Part shown: positions 22,501 through 37,500 of the stretch, in pieces | Layout: the number at the start of each line of letters is the position of its first letter | Numbering within the stretch: position 1 is the stretch's first letter | Assembly: GCF_030936135.1 (NCBI RefSeq) | Contig: NC_082619.1 | Span: forward strand, 8,063,208-8,127,207 | Direction of reading: 5' to 3' | DNA length: 64,000 bases | Source of the DNA: Gavia stellata | Lineage: Eukaryota; Chordata; Aves; Gaviiformes; Gaviidae | The notes under the pieces: generated by a model | Database searches by the model: none | Told to the model about the DNA's origin: nothing | What the model saw: the letters and a program-made list of their open reading frames with translations, nothing else | Translations under genes and position numbers: made by a program

Positions 22501-25500
22501 CGCTGAGCTTTGCTTTCCCAGGCTCTATCCAGCATCTCCGTGACTCGGTATTATAAAAGCAGTAAGAGTCAAATTGTTCCTATTATTTCTTTTTCAACAG
22601 AAAATCCTGAGCTAGTCAGCGCTGTGTGTCACAGGGCAATCTCATTTTTCATCTGCAGAAGGTGCCCTAGAGCTGGATTTTACCCTATCATCAAACCACG
22701 ACCTCCGTGCTGGAGACTGGCCGTCTCTCCGTTTCTTTCTCCTTGGAAGCTTTTGCAATTCAAATTAGGAAAGATGGGAGATGTGGTGTAAATTTAAGGC
22801 GCTGTTTCCAAACAAAAGCAGACTTCAAAGAGGCTAAACCAGCTGGTTTCAGTGAAGGACCCAGCTCCCCAAGCTTTTTCTAGTTCATCTTCACAAAGCC
22901 CGCAGCGAGTAAAACGGCTCCTCAAATAAATTTAAAATAGCAGAACAGAGTCTTAAGCAGCGTTTCACTTTTCAAAACTGTTTGGAGGCAGCAGCGTGCC
23001 AAGGGGATGCAACAGCAGAGCTGACGCGGGGAAGGAGAGTCCAGCTGACGGAGCACGGGACCCGGACACAGCTTACCTATTGCTCTTCTCTTCCTACACT
23101 GCCAAAAATAAGGCAACCCCAGGAAATACGGGAAGTCCTTATACGTCTTCGGAGGCCAGTTATTTACTACCTGAAGCGAAGGGAGGCAGTGCTGTCCGTG
23201 CTAACATGCTGCGCGGCTTGCTTGGAGATACGATGCATTAGGTTTGTTGGTGCACGATCAGATCCCGGCGCTGGCTGAGCTGGCAGGAGCAGCCGAACCC
23301 CTCGCAGGCAGCAGGAGTGATCTCCCTCTCTTTCTGCAGGTTTGTGGTCAGTCGATAGCGACAGCAGCCTCACGCATGTGTGTTTTATCAGGAAAAGAAG
23401 AGCCAGAATAAATTCCAGCGCCCGGAGAGCTCAGTGATACGTTTCCTATAGCAAGTATCTTAGTGGCACTCTCCCACCCTCTCTGCCAGGAAAATAATGT
23501 CACGGTGCATGTCTGCTCCCGTGGTTTTCTGCAAACTGCTTAGCTCCAAAAGATCCTTTCAAAAATCCTTCTAAAACCCCAGGAGAGGGAAAGGGATAAG
23601 CACAGACAAGATTTTTAGCAATACACGTGCTTACAGTCCGGCATCGCCGCACCGAAATTTCTCCACGTCAAAAATCGCAGCACAAGGTTCAGCAAAGAAT
23701 CTGAATACACCGCCACTCCCTCCGATTTCATTGAGATTCTTTCTGCTGAAAATCCGCACATGACCAAGAACGCAGATGAACTGAAGCCCTACCTTCTTTG
23801 AACTAAAGTTATACGTATTTTAAAACACAGGCCAAAGAGGTGAAGAAGTTTGGCACCTCTTTATCGTCTGCAGCTTTCAAGAATAGACGCAATCCTATTT
23901 TTTGAAGATAATTCATAAATACCCAGCTTATCTTCGTACCAGCCACGCTTCTCCCGACTGCTTTTAATCTATTAAGTCAGAGTTTAAAAGTTCCTTGCTC
24001 TTATAGTGGGGGGGGGGGGAAATAATTTCCAGCAAATATGAGTTGGAAGATGCTTTGTGCTTCCACCGAGCATGTAAGATGGGCTTATCACCTGCACACT
24101 TCACAAAATGCCTGAGAGTTCAGAGATTTCTCTGCATTTTAGAGTCATCTTGGGATGGGGAAATGACCACAAAACTCCGAAAAGTCTAATCTATCAAATC
24201 GAATCCAGCCATCCATCGACACAACAACACCTGGAAGAGAAGATTCAGGCAGTCCGAGCCTCCGAGCTCAGAAAATTCAGGATTATCTTCTATGCAATTC
24301 CCTAAAGCACGCCTTGAAAGGTTAAAATTATCCCAGAGCAGTCCTAAGAAACTGTTCAAAGAGGCGATAATAACGTTTACGCTGAAAAAAGTTATTTTGC
24401 TCCAGGTCATCCCTGAGTCGCTAAATTGAATTTGCTCCACGTTAGGAAAAAAAAAAAGTCACCTTCGGGTACCGTGAAAATCCGCCTGAAGTGAGGAGTT
24501 TGACAAAGGTAGGCCATTACAATGGAAGCTTTTAATTATTTTTATTTCTTTAGGTTTTGGAGGATTTTTTTCATTTAGTTACAGTAAAAAGCCTCTGTCG
24601 TATTACTAACCAGGGACACTACGTTAATGTGTACAGTGCTGATGACCTCCTACCCTACAGAAGCTCGTTTTCCAGCCTAGGAAATACCAGATTGACTTCA
24701 GATGACACTACAAATTATTGCCCGGGGGAGCTCGTGTGTGGAACCCACCCAGAAGGGTCTGCGAGCCAATTTGCGATGGCTCACTCCCATCGCAGACAGA
24801 TTTAGGGTTTGAAAACCCTGAAGGTTGGAAGAAAGCAGCCCCGGCCTGAGTAAATACGGCACAATTCCTTTCATTTTTCGAAACGCTCTGTGTTATTGTT
24901 GGCGAGGCAAGGGAGATTCACATGCTCAAAGCATTCGAAACGCTCCGGTATTTCTCAGATTAAACCGATCCAAAAGGTTACAAGTCAGCTCTGGAAAGTT
25001 ATAAAAATAAAATAACATAAAAAAAAAATCACAAGCTTTGGCATGCCTTCCCACCAAGGAGGGGGAACACATGAACTTTCCTCGCGAGCATTACTCACGC
25101 CAAGCCAACACCACTCCTCCTATATTCTCTTTTTTCCTTACGTCCAAAGGGGCAAACTTCAGGCAGATGGAAAAAAAAAAACAGATTATAAAGAGATCCA
25201 AGATTTTGGCCTCGTGTCACGATAGCCACAGCCTGCCCGCACACATCCCTAATGAATCTGATGTGTATTTTATCCGCATTTTAAGTCCTTGCATTCATGT
25301 ACTAAGTCTTGTTTCGTTTGCTGAATGATGAAGCCAAGAAGAGACAAGAGTTGTGAAGCTTTTCAGATGTTCTGAGGTAACTGGAATAATGCATAAAGCA
25401 GATTCAACTGTATGAATAGCCTTGCACAATGTATTTATAATTATAATCAGAAGTTTCAAATATCCTCCCCTCCTGCACAACATCCCTAGGGAAATACATT

Positions 25501-28500
25501 CCAGGGTAAAACATTCATAAATTACTTACTGCGTGTCTTCTGAAGATTCCTGTTTTATCTTTAATGTTCTTTTCGTGGTAGGCATTTCATCTGAAAGGTA
25601 AAATTCCAATACATAATTATATTTTAAATGATGTTGCTGAGGCTTTTCTTTTTTTTTAAAGGCTGAAATTAAATAAAAAATAAATCAGAGTTGCTTCCTA
25701 AGTCAGGCAGTCCACTAGAGTTCTGCACAAGACAGCTCCAGTTCCTAAATCGTCCGTAACTGAGTAGTGTATTTTTTTTTTTTCCCCTTGGAAGAGACTT
25801 GGCCAGTTAAGATCTGCATCTATCTCCGCAAGCGCAAAACCTTTCAAGGACAAGACAACAATTCCCGCTATTAAATCACAAATCAATTTAATTGCAAACT
25901 ACGTTGTTTTTTTTAAAAAAAAAAAAAGAAAAAGGTTTTCTGCTTTCAACAGCACGTTTGAAGAGCAAGCACCAGAACAAATGCATCTGTATTCCATTTA
26001 GATGTTGCGCGCTCAGTGCTTTTCTCATAACTTCTCTGAACGTTAAGAATATCGTCAGCCCAAGCGCACACAAATGTCTCCGATTCGACTGAAGGAAACC
26101 GGTGACAAAGCAGGAGACCACAGTTTGACTCGCCAGAACGAGCCAAACTAGGTAGAATCAGCCGTCGTTTACATACGTTTTGTAATGTCGTCTTCTCCCC
26201 ACGGTTTCTCCCCCGCGTATTTCTGACTTTTAAATCCCCTGGGGAAGAAGTCTGAGAGAACCGGGACGTGCTAAACAGCCAACTTGCACATTTTAACGTT
26301 AAACCGCGATTTAAGCCTCTTTCAAAGCATCCCAATTCATCAGTCCCCTGAACACAGATGTGTACAGGTGCGCGACTGCCTCTCCTCTCCCTGGTTCAGC
26401 CTACAAATCACAAGGGGAAAAAAACCACCCCACCCATCACACCAAGAGCCTTTATCCAATTCACCTTCTAACTACCACTTCGCTTGGGTCTCCGTTGAAT
26501 TTGATCGACTTAAAGTTTCCGCCATGAAAATAACCCCCTTGCTCGGGCAAGGGAGGAACACGCACCCGAAAGATCAGTGGCTCAAGAGATATAAATATAC
26601 TTAAAGAAACCCACTTCTTTACAGAACTGCTCAGATCGGTGTGCGTTTTCAATCAAGAATATGGTACCTTGCTCCGTTTGACAAGGTTAAATAAGTCACA
26701 GGCGAGAACCATATCTCCAAATTAATTAATATATTGACTTGTATGCAGGAGCACCAATAATTCAGGCAAGAAAAGCATGTGGAGGAGTTCGGTTTAGGTC
26801 CCAATCCTGGAGTGTGAGCTTGCTTGCTTTTTTTTTTTATTTAAAAAAAAGGCCACACATCTGGATATAAGCATATTTATACCTCTGAAAGGGAAAATAT
26901 CTCCCTAATCCCATGAAGGGCACTGAAACTGAGCAGGGGAAGGAGAGACACGGAAGGTGCTGCCAGCTCCTCCTCCACTGTTTCTGGCCACGCAGCCCTT
27001 CTTTCCTCTTGCTAGGCTCTTCAAACTCAAGTCCTGATCCTGAAATGCTTCGGGAACCAGGGTTTGCTTTTGATGATGAACAGGGGAATTTCTTTCCCTT
27101 TTCTCCCCAAGGACATCAGGTGTTTAGGATCGAGAGCGTATTACACCCGAAACGTGAAAGTTGGTACTGAGATACGTAGGTACGAGCCCAGAGGCCAGGT
27201 AAAACCAGAGGATGGAGATGCGCCAGGATGGGATTTCTTACCCAATTCCTGTTCACCGGTCTGGTAGCAATGAAGATCCTGACTGTGGTTTCCCCAGTCC
27301 TCCTGCGAATACTCCTCCATCGTGCTGCCATCTGACTCCAGCTCCTGGTACAAGCCGCTGCTGTTGATGAGGACGGGCTGGCAGGGCTGGGAGTCCCATC
27401 CTCCCTGCCCAAACACCTGCTCCAGCTGTTCAAACGTGTAGCTGCTTTTCCTCTTCCCAACGCCGTGCTCCTTCACCCGGCTGTAGCACCTGCGAAGGGT
27501 CTAAGACAGAAAAAAGCACGTTAATCAGGCGGCGAGGGGTTGGAAGAGCACACATTCACTTGCAGACAGTTACACGGCTGCTAGGCAGAGTTTAGGATGG
27601 TGGTGTTTTTTTTTTTTAACTTCTGCAGATCAGTATTTGCCCCACGCTCACAAGCTAAATGCAATGCTCCCGAATTAATCTACGCCCGCCAGGAAGCGTC
27701 GTACGTATCCGACGTTCCCGCTGCAGCGGTTTAGCGTTAACATCTACGACACAGGACAAAGTTGCGTAGCAGCGACAGGTTCGTCAGATTTAACTCGGGT
27801 GATTTATTCTCTTCCCCGCTTCAAAAAAGAATAATAAATCCCTAGATCTGCTATGTAACATAGGGGGAAAAAAAAAAATAAATAAAAATACCAAGAGACC
27901 CCCAGTCAGAGATACCAACCAGCCAAGGAAATGCACACCTACTACGAGGAGGAGAAAGCAGAGCTGGTGTTGTGCCCACAGCTTGGAGAAGGTGCAGCGG
28001 GGAGGAGAGAGAAAGAAAGAGAGAAAGAAGAGTCCCCCAAAGCAAAGACGGTCCAACCTTCCTTACTCTGGTAAGAAGACACAAGGTACAAAATGTATAT
28101 GCCTAAGCTATTCAGCTAGGAAAATATATATTACTTACATATTTTGCATTCCTTACTAACTCACTCTGTCTCTTGTGAAGCTGCTGAAATTTAAAAGAGG
28201 TCAAATCAATAATGCTCCAAATTCCCAGACTTCGATATCAAGCATTAAGTAAGAAACAATACTAAGACTCTGTCTAATACGCCTTTAAAATAGGGCTGAG
28301 GCCGAAACCTCCCACGCTGACAGATGCAAAAACCTGGTCTACTTTTGGCGATCCCTTGAGCAACCCGCACCGACGGCCGAGCCGGTGCATCACGCTCGCT
28401 GCGCGACAGCGAGGCGAAGCTGTGTAAGCCTACGATTTCCGTCCGCATTTCCCCCCTAATCCGGAGCAACACACAACTATTTGGGGGTAAAAAAAAAGAA

Positions 28501-31500
28501 AAAAATGATCTTTACGTGCATCCCTCAATGTGGTTTTAATTCTACCACCGCTCCACTTTTGAATGATAATTATGTGTCCCAGGTTTGCTGGATCTTGATG
28601 GTTTTTGGGTTGGTAGAGTGCTAGAAAACATTTTTTTCATATTAAATTTATTAGATTGCTCAGGTTCTAGCTTGAATGCTAAAGCTGCCTCCGGAGTTGA
28701 AAAGAGGCATTAATTTGGGAAGAGCTAGTCCTGTCGCCTTGCTTTCTGGAGGAGGACTGTAGCGGACTTTCAAGCACGCATCACTGCAAAAACAGCTTGG
28801 TTTTTTCCCCCCAAGAGGAACCTTTACATCTCCAGAAAGCTTGAACCTACCTAATGCTCCTCATATACTGGTTTAAAAATGTAAAGGAATACGTTTCTAA
28901 CCAGTTTCCTCGGGATATTCAGAGCCCTGGGGGCAGAAGCAAAACTGCTAAGCAGCAAGTCAGTTTTACCCTGCTGTTCCAAATAAAAAACACAGACAAA
29001 AAGAACACAAAATAATAAAAAAAACCACATATAAAGACACAGGCAGCAATAAGCACCAGAGTTATTCTGGGGTTTAAGGTGGAACCTTTCCTGATTTTGC
29101 CTTTGCTACCTCTTGGAATAAACGGGCAGATCCTCTTTGGATGGACACCAGCAAATTTTAAGTTTCCGTCTGCAAGCGGGGTAGAAAACAACTGGCTACG
29201 TCAGCCTGGAACTAAAGACCTGGCCAAGAAACCTGTCGATATTCACTGGAGGAAAATTGGGTTCCCTAGGGCTGGGGGTACAGATGAATTTGGTTGTTAA
29301 AATTCAGCAACAAGAACCCCTTGGGAATATCGAGGCAGTTTTAAGCGGTCCGGATCGCCCTGCTTTTCCCTTTCAGAGGGAGGATGCATCGCCCAGCTTT
29401 TCCACTCCGATTTCAATCCTTTCAGCTCAAATCTCACTGAGCGACACAGGCAAACTCTTATTTCACTCCCAGACTCTTTCTGAAATCCATCCAAGTCAGA
29501 TTTTTGGAAACGTATTTCCCAAACCCCAGTTCTTACATCTGCCCCAGCTTATCCATTGGAGTTAACCGCAGATTTAGAGCCTCTACCTGATTTTATTAGC
29601 AGTCTTTAAGCTAAACAAACCGTCTCCAGCGCAGTTAACCAAAAACGTCAATACTCTTGGCCAAGCCCTCTTGGGAACGCTCGACATCCACAGCCACTTG
29701 CTCTATTTTAAGCGTGTGCTTCAAGCAGCTCTCCCTACCGATGGAGTTATCGAGTATCTCACACCGGGTTGTAGCCTAGTAGTAATTAACTATTTCATTC
29801 AGGCTGCAAACTGGCTTATTTTACCATGAAAATAATTTAGCACCAAGTCAATGGAGACTAAAACAAGAATTAAAGGGAGGAACACAGAAAGGGAGCAAAA
29901 ATAAATGAGCGATACTCTCATTGCTCATTACTCTTGCAAGTCAAGAGTACTTTTGAGGTTACTGCCTAGATGCTTCCGGACCCGGCTGCGTGAGCCATCT
30001 CTTACCTCCGCTTCTGGCAACAGATAACCTAAAATTTGAGTGAGATAATCTAAAATTTGGTGCTTTCAAAAGCACCAGGCGGCCTGCAGCCCAGCAGCTG
30101 GTGACTCCTCAGTCTCGTTTCCTGGAGAATCAAGACTCCCGCTAGCTCTTCCTTCTTGGAGGCATTCCCCAGTTTCCCCAACAGCCAGTCCCTACCACTT
30201 TTCTAAGTGATGTTCACCTCCAAATAACACAGGTCAGCTCCGTTTCACGGATGCCCACAGGCTTCTGCGTGGCAGGGGTGAGGTGGATCAGATCGACGGA
30301 TCTCCCTCTGCAGCTGCCTGCACCTCCCACGATGATTTTCTTCAGAGACCCCGGTAAGACCTAAATAATTGCTGGGACTTCAGGAAAATCCCCCTGGACA
30401 TTTTATAGCACTCAATGGTTCAGACACCTTTCTCCCAGCAGGTTATTCTGATCGCCAAGATTAAAGATCTAGGTTTTTCTTACGCACCTCCTCTATTCCT
30501 CCCGGTGTCCAGCTCAACTCCTGCTCCGTGGTTCCTAAAGTGCACATACATATATTGATACAGATAGACAAGAAACCAGTAAATTTAGGACAAGTAACTG
30601 AAAACAGACCTGATAACTGCCCAGTGACTGCACGGAAGAGACCGAGGCTTTTGCTTATTGTTCTGCAACACTGCCTGCAATACGAAGACAGATTATCCCC
30701 GCTTAATTTATAATTATGAAATCCAAAGGAGGAGACAGTCAAAAAGCCCAGAGTGGATTTTTCTCACCATTTCTAACTTCCGAGCCCTCATCTTCCCTAC
30801 GAGTGAAGCCACAGGAGAACCGATCACTCTGCAGGAACTGCAGCATGACGATGGTCAGAAAAGCCTTAGGAAGCGACTTTGAGGAAGGCTGTAGACACAG
30901 TCCTCCTCCCAGCAAAAAAATAAGATGAGGGAGAACCACACCACAGCGATCTTTTTATGTATAACCCCAGAGACGGTTCAATGCAAGAAACTCCAGATGC
31001 CTAATCCGAGACGTACTCTTACTTGGCAAGACGCTAACAGCTCTGCAGAGCTGTTAGGTGGTCTACAGGCGTGTCCACATTAATCTATTTAAGTCTATTA
31101 AATGATAGCAACCGGCCTAGAAGGGGTCCCGATGGCACAGAGCACCACGTTCAGCTCTGAAGATGCTCTTTTGCTTAATGGGAGAGAGGAGCTCTTGGCT
31201 TTACACCCCAAATTAAGAATGGCAGTATCAAATAGCTTCCTTCCTCATCGTGTCAGGATACTCACAAGCAAGACGAGATGAAACTACATTGGGACAAAAG
31301 AATCTGCTTTTGAAGCTTGGAGTGGTTGTAGGGCACGTAGGGATGACCGTCACAGTGAAAGCTCTTGAAATCTTCATTCCTGGGTTGGTTGGTGGGAGCA
31401 CAAGGAAACAGAGCTGTCTACAGTAGTCTGATAGCTCTCCTCAACTTGCTAGCTCACGAACTTTTAAGTTAAAAGATGTGTGCAAGGCAGGAGAACATAA

Positions 31501-34500
31501 GACTTAGGTGGGATATCGCCACAAGAAGCCCTATTTCTGTGGTCTATCCAGAATAAAAGGAGAAGAAAGAGCACCTTAAACTCTCGAGAGCGCCATACAC
31601 CACTGCAGAAAGGTAGCTGACGACTTCAACGTCTCCAACATGAGACACCAAAGTCGTAACGCTCCTCTGTAAACCGTGAGCAGCCTCGTGCAAACCCGCC
31701 CCTAAAACTTTGCAGGCGTGCACTGCAGGAGCTGCCGTGGACCTGTCTGCAAAGGCTCCAGCCCCACAGGTGGCTGCACATCTGCCAGACCACAGCACTC
31801 GGGGACACGCCGGCAGTCAAAGTAAATCACGCTTTGCACCGAAAAGCAAAGCCTCAATCGTATTCTGATGTGCCCGAACGCACAGGGACTTCCTGAAGGA
31901 TTTGGCCCAAAGGTCTCTGGTACGGAACAAGGAAAGTGATGGGAATGTCCCGAGAGGAGAAGGGTGGTGAGGGGGAACACAGAAAAGCTGATCTTCTCAT
32001 CGAGCTAGGAACCAGAGATCTCTTTGGACAGTGACTTGAAGAAGCAGTCACCCTAGAAGACAGAGACAAGGGATGTCAGTCAAGGCAGGTAAGGGATGTG
32101 TTTTTAAGTTGGGTTAGTTAGCCAGAGCTAGAAGCTAACAAAAAACCGCAGCACGTTTTCCACCACTGCCGATTTCTAAATCACAATTAAATATGTTAGA
32201 AAAAATAAGCTCCTGCCTGGACAGGAATTATTTACGGAAGCGCTACAGCCAATTGCAGAGGTCAGCCTAGATGAGGCAGGACTTTGCCAGCGACCAAGAG
32301 GGAACGAAGCCGGGGTATAACGAGCTGTAGCCCGGCCGGGTGAGGAAGTCATGCAGTGATACGCGGTGCCGAGAGATGATGAACTTCCCTGCAGCGGTGG
32401 CAGGCTACACCTCGTGTCTCAAAATAGCCACCTGCGAAGATGGTCTGTCGGTTACTGCTATTAGAGAGCTGAGAATAAAATTATTCATACCCTTCTCAGG
32501 GATTTGATTCTAATGGGGCTAGACATCTAGAGAGACGAAACTCTCCAGCATTGCCTGCAGAAAGGCAGATGGTTGGGCACCTCCATCTCCCGACGTGCTG
32601 AGCTCCTGGTTTAAGACAGCACTGGAGGTAAAGAAGAGTAATAGTTAGAGCTTGAGAAGGCAGAGCAGCAAAACCCTTTGCTGTGCCCGTACCCACCACA
32701 GCCAACGACTTTTGGCTCTGTGAAGAGTTTAAATGGGACAGAAGTGTCCTACAGACAGAGCTCAGCATGCAGAGACGCATGAGTAAGGTTCAACCTATTC
32801 TTGGCATGACCTACTCAAAAACAGTGTTTAAAACCCATCACTACTTACTTCAGAGCAATGAAGGTCACGCTTGAGTAGATTGCCTTGCCTTCAGAAACAC
32901 GCTCATTCCTAAAAATCAGACTTGAAGTTTCACACATCCACTGTGATCAGGACAAACATCTCTACGCCACCCACGAAGCCTGCCTTTCAGCAAAAGCCCA
33001 AACTGCAGCAGCAGTCTGGACCAAAAAGGTCTGAGACGTACTCAGCAGGTCACATCTCCGCTACCAGTAAGCCAGGAGAGACCACACAGACCCAAATTCC
33101 TGCTGGTTCTCGCTCTAAAATGAACGAGGCCGCAAGCCCCTCCAGAAGACGAAAAGCAGCACAAACCATCCCGCAGGTAGGAGGGAAAACGCTCCTCTCC
33201 AAAACAAGCTTCAGCCGAGCGGCAGAAAGCATCAACGCAGGTGGCACCGCAGGGGAAGTGTCTCGCGTAGTTCAGAAAGCTAAAAAACGTCCATCCTAGA
33301 AGCGTGTCGTTGCCCACCCTGGGGCCGAGGGTCTCTAGAGGAAGGTCCGTGCCACTTGCCTTCAGCTGTGTTGAGAAAACTTTATTGGTGGAGAGCAATA
33401 TCTACATCCATGGGAAAAGCTGGAAGTGAAATACCAAAGGTGGCTTTAACTCCAATTTTCACCAGAACCAGTGGTCAAGGGTTGGTAACTGGTGAGACCA
33501 CAACAGTCTGGAGAGCGTCACTTACTCGGCCCCCAAATTTATACACTTATCAGGATGGAGAGTAACCAGAAAGAGCGACGAAAGCGAATCCACCCCCCCA
33601 CCGGCGCTCGAAGCTGTATGTTTTCACACCAGCTTCATTCTGCTGAACATTTCAGGTGCATCAAGTCGCTTCCAAAATAAATAAAAATTCATAATCAACC
33701 ATCCAACACCTCCTGCATCGCTGCCACTGGGACTCTTTCCTGATGTCAAAGCAGCCCCTGCAAGAACCGATACCAATGGGATGCCCAAAATTTCCGCCTG
33801 CCTGCAGGCGGAATAAACATACTTTAATAAACTGCCCAGGGAAGTGGTGGAGTCACCATCCCTGGAGGTATTCAAGGAACGTGTGGACGAGGCATTGTGG
33901 GGCATGGTTTAATAGGCATGGTGGTGTTTGTTGGTTGATGGTGGGACTTGATTTTACGGGTCTTTTCCAACCTTAGTGATTCTGTGCATGTGCCGGCTAA
34001 GGGCAGGTGGTAAATATCAGAAGGAGGATTTTTAACACCTTCCCAAGTCCTCCATAGTCAAGGAGCACGACAGGGAAAAACTCTGTGCTCCCAAACTGCG
34101 ATTTAAAGTTCAAGTTTAGCAAGTTTGTCCTTCTGCAACGAGTTCCTCGCCGTCAACTGTTTCCGTCTCAGTAAGAAAACCTGCCGGCTCGCTCCCAGCT
34201 CCCTCTGGGAATCGTTTCGCACCCACGCAATAAACGGTGGATGACCCAGGTACACCAGAACGACCAGACCAGAGTATTAAAGACTCACAACACAGCTGCA
34301 GAAGCCACTGGACAGTAGAGACACTCGTCCTGCATGTGCAAAGCAAGACAGATTCCTACCGGCACGACACCGCTCTGCAAATACCCTGGCCGAAGAGAGT
34401 GGATGCAGCTGCTTTGCAAGAGGGTTCACTCCATGTGATGCTCTCCTCCCAGAGATGCTCCTCAACTGCAGCCCCGCAATACATCCAAGAAGGAGAAAAC

Positions 34501-37500
34501 AAATAAATCTGTTCTTTGTCACTGAAGAGTTTATTTTTTCCAGCTCATAAACGTCAACAGAAAGTTGCTCCCACCTAGCGAGGCCCATGAGATCCTCCAG
34601 CGAGAAGCTGGGCTGCTGGAGAGGATTCAAGGAACGACAAGAAACGACCCAGCCAGGAAAACCCAGCGCATCTCAATCTATTTAAGCCAAAGAAAGATGT
34701 GGAGGTAACTCGAACACCACCTGCAAACATCGTGGCCGGTGGAGCTACCCGGACGAGGATCTGGGCCTGAGATAACAAATACAAGACAAAGACACAGTGC
34801 ATTCAAAAAAAATAGAAGGCAAAGCTGTTTTGAAGGTGGACAGTTGGCTGGTTGCTATAACGTGTACCAATGCTCCACTACTTGAGACCTTCAAATTAAA
34901 AGACAGCCGTTCTGCTCAACATTATTGGACCCAACGATGAAATTCTGGGTGAAATCCAATCTCCCGTATCACGCAGGAGGTCAAACCAGATCACGGCAAG
35001 CATCGCTTCTGAGGTAGTCTAGTTAGCGCAGCTTTTCCTTCCTTAAAAACACGCAAGACGTAAAAACAGATTGTTTACATTGTAAAGCAGCTAAAACCAC
35101 AGCCCTGTTATAAATAAGCCCCTGTCGTCATCGCTTTACATACAGCTTAAAGCAAGAGAACACCAATGGCTGATACTCAGGCGTAATTTTTCATTCCTTC
35201 CCACTTCATCTGGGTTCGCGGCCTTCGCTTCTCCCCTTTGTGCCTACATTCTCTATGAGCGTTTAACCAGTGTCTTCAGGGTATTTATTTTTCCTTTGAA
35301 AATTTCCTTTGTATTTATTTTTCCTTTGAAAAATAAATTACACGCTTAGCAGACAACCACAACCCAGCAGAAACCTCCAGTCAAGCATCTGGGGTGAGAG
35401 GGAGGTTGCTACCTACAGAAAAATCCAACACCCGGGGAGCAGGTTTGCAATCGGCAGTGGGATTTATGAATTCCGGCAGCTGGGAGTTAGATGTTGGAGC
35501 TGCTCCTCTTTGAATAAATGGCTTGGCACAGACTCTGGGGAGAGGCAAACAAATTTCAGTGGCGCTCTCGCAAAATAAAAGCAGAACCCGCATTTCCGCG
35601 GTAGCCAAAGAAATGACGTGTTAAAATGCCCCTGAATTCATTTTAACAGACTCCCATCGCCGAACGGCAACTTTTAGGGAGGGATTTCTCTCTGCTCGAG
35701 AAAGGCTCGCTAACTGCAACCGCAGCCAGTGAATTTCTCACACCAAAACGCTCTTGCAGCTCAGCTAAGCAAAGTGCTGTCAGGAAAGCTAGTCTTTGAT
35801 TTCACCCTCAATGAAGAAAGCAGAAATTCTTCCAGAGATTTAAAAAATGCATAAGATCTGGTATTGAAAAAAAATCACAACTGGAGCACATTATTTCAAG
35901 AAGGCTCCTTTACAATAAAACAAGACTTTATCACCTGAAAATCACCCTTGACTCACACAGCTCTGCACTGGTCAGCGGCAACTGTAAAAACTGAGCTCAC
36001 CTGCGCTTTCCCAGAGCATCCCCCTGCCATTGCTGCCAGGTGCGAAGGCTGGAAGAGGATGAAACGATGATGTCGCAGCGTATTACCCGACGGACAGTGA
36101 TCTCAAAGAATACGTACTGGGTACGTCGGCTTTTGGCTTTCATACAGCAACTTCACAGCATGAGGTGACGGCTCGTTTTCTGTGCTTAAAAGCACTCAGC
36201 TTAACAGCTAAACTCCCGCTCTCCGGCTGAAACACCGTCAGGCGAAGGGCACAAAATCAGCACGCTAATCTGGAAAGGGTTTTGCTAAATATTCCATCAC
36301 CTGCCTTAAAACACCAGCGCTAAGGGCAAACCTTAAAACTTAGAGGCTCTCCACGCACCGCTGGAGAGAGGTGACGAGTTTTGAGATACACAAACTGGGC
36401 TAAATCCTTGACCACGAACACACTTAGGAAATAGGAGGAGCGCTGGACGAAAAGCGCTTTAGTAAACAACTCTAACGAGAGCTACGCATTGTAGGGACAG
36501 TCAGAATGTATCACTAAACAATGAAGGATTAAGGATACAACAGGATGAGGAAACTACGGAGCACAAGACAGGTTTTCCGGGAACACAAGGGGCAGAAATC
36601 AAGACGTTTCAATCCTCCTGCAGCTCCCGACTGCTGAACTCACCGATCCACCGACCTCAGAGCCACGAAGTCGGATTCAGGGTCTCTTTCCGAAGGAAGA
36701 AACCAGGAAAAGCTGCTGGAACGGTTACGTGTGAATTCCTAAATTTGAAACAGGCACTTCCAGAGTGGCTCAAACCCAACAGCGGTCTCGTTCCCAGCTT
36801 GCAGGCCAGGACTGCTAATGTGCAGAAAAGCACATGCAGATGTTAAGAGACAGATGAAAATCTGAACCAGGACCTTACTTTGCATCCTGTTTGAATTAGG
36901 AGAGAATGCATCTATGCAATACAACTGGAAAGCTTTCTTCTTCAGACTTGACTTTTTCCTTTCCAGCTCATTTCTAACTTGCTCTTCAAGATTTGGCAGA
37001 GTCCAGGGAAGGCAGGTGTCCTGAAGAAAGCCAATATCGAGTTCTTATCTAAAATGCATTTATAAAATAAGTTGAATCGGATACATTTTAAGAACGATTT
37101 ACATTTATAATACATCAGCAAATCCTCACACTACTCTCCCTTGACGGGCGTTAAGTCAAAGTACATAAAATCATGGAAATATGGAGCGTTATGGATAATA
37201 AAGGGAAGATGGAGCTAAGCGCTCCTTCATCTCCATCTCCGTGGCTCTGCTTTCAGCTCAGACAGCCGATGCCTGTGACCTCCGCTTGTTCCAACAGCGT
37301 GTTCAAGTCATCCTACTCTTAAAGGTGACTTCAGGCATTGACCCCTCCGCACCCAGAAGTGATCTTCACTCTCGGTTGAGCATGAGAGAGTCGAGCAGCC
37401 GATTCCGCCTGGAATTCTACAAAAATCGGGATTTTAAGGTTGGCAGCAGCTACCGCGACTATCGCAATAATCCCTGTAACAAGGTCAACTCTTGGCTCTC

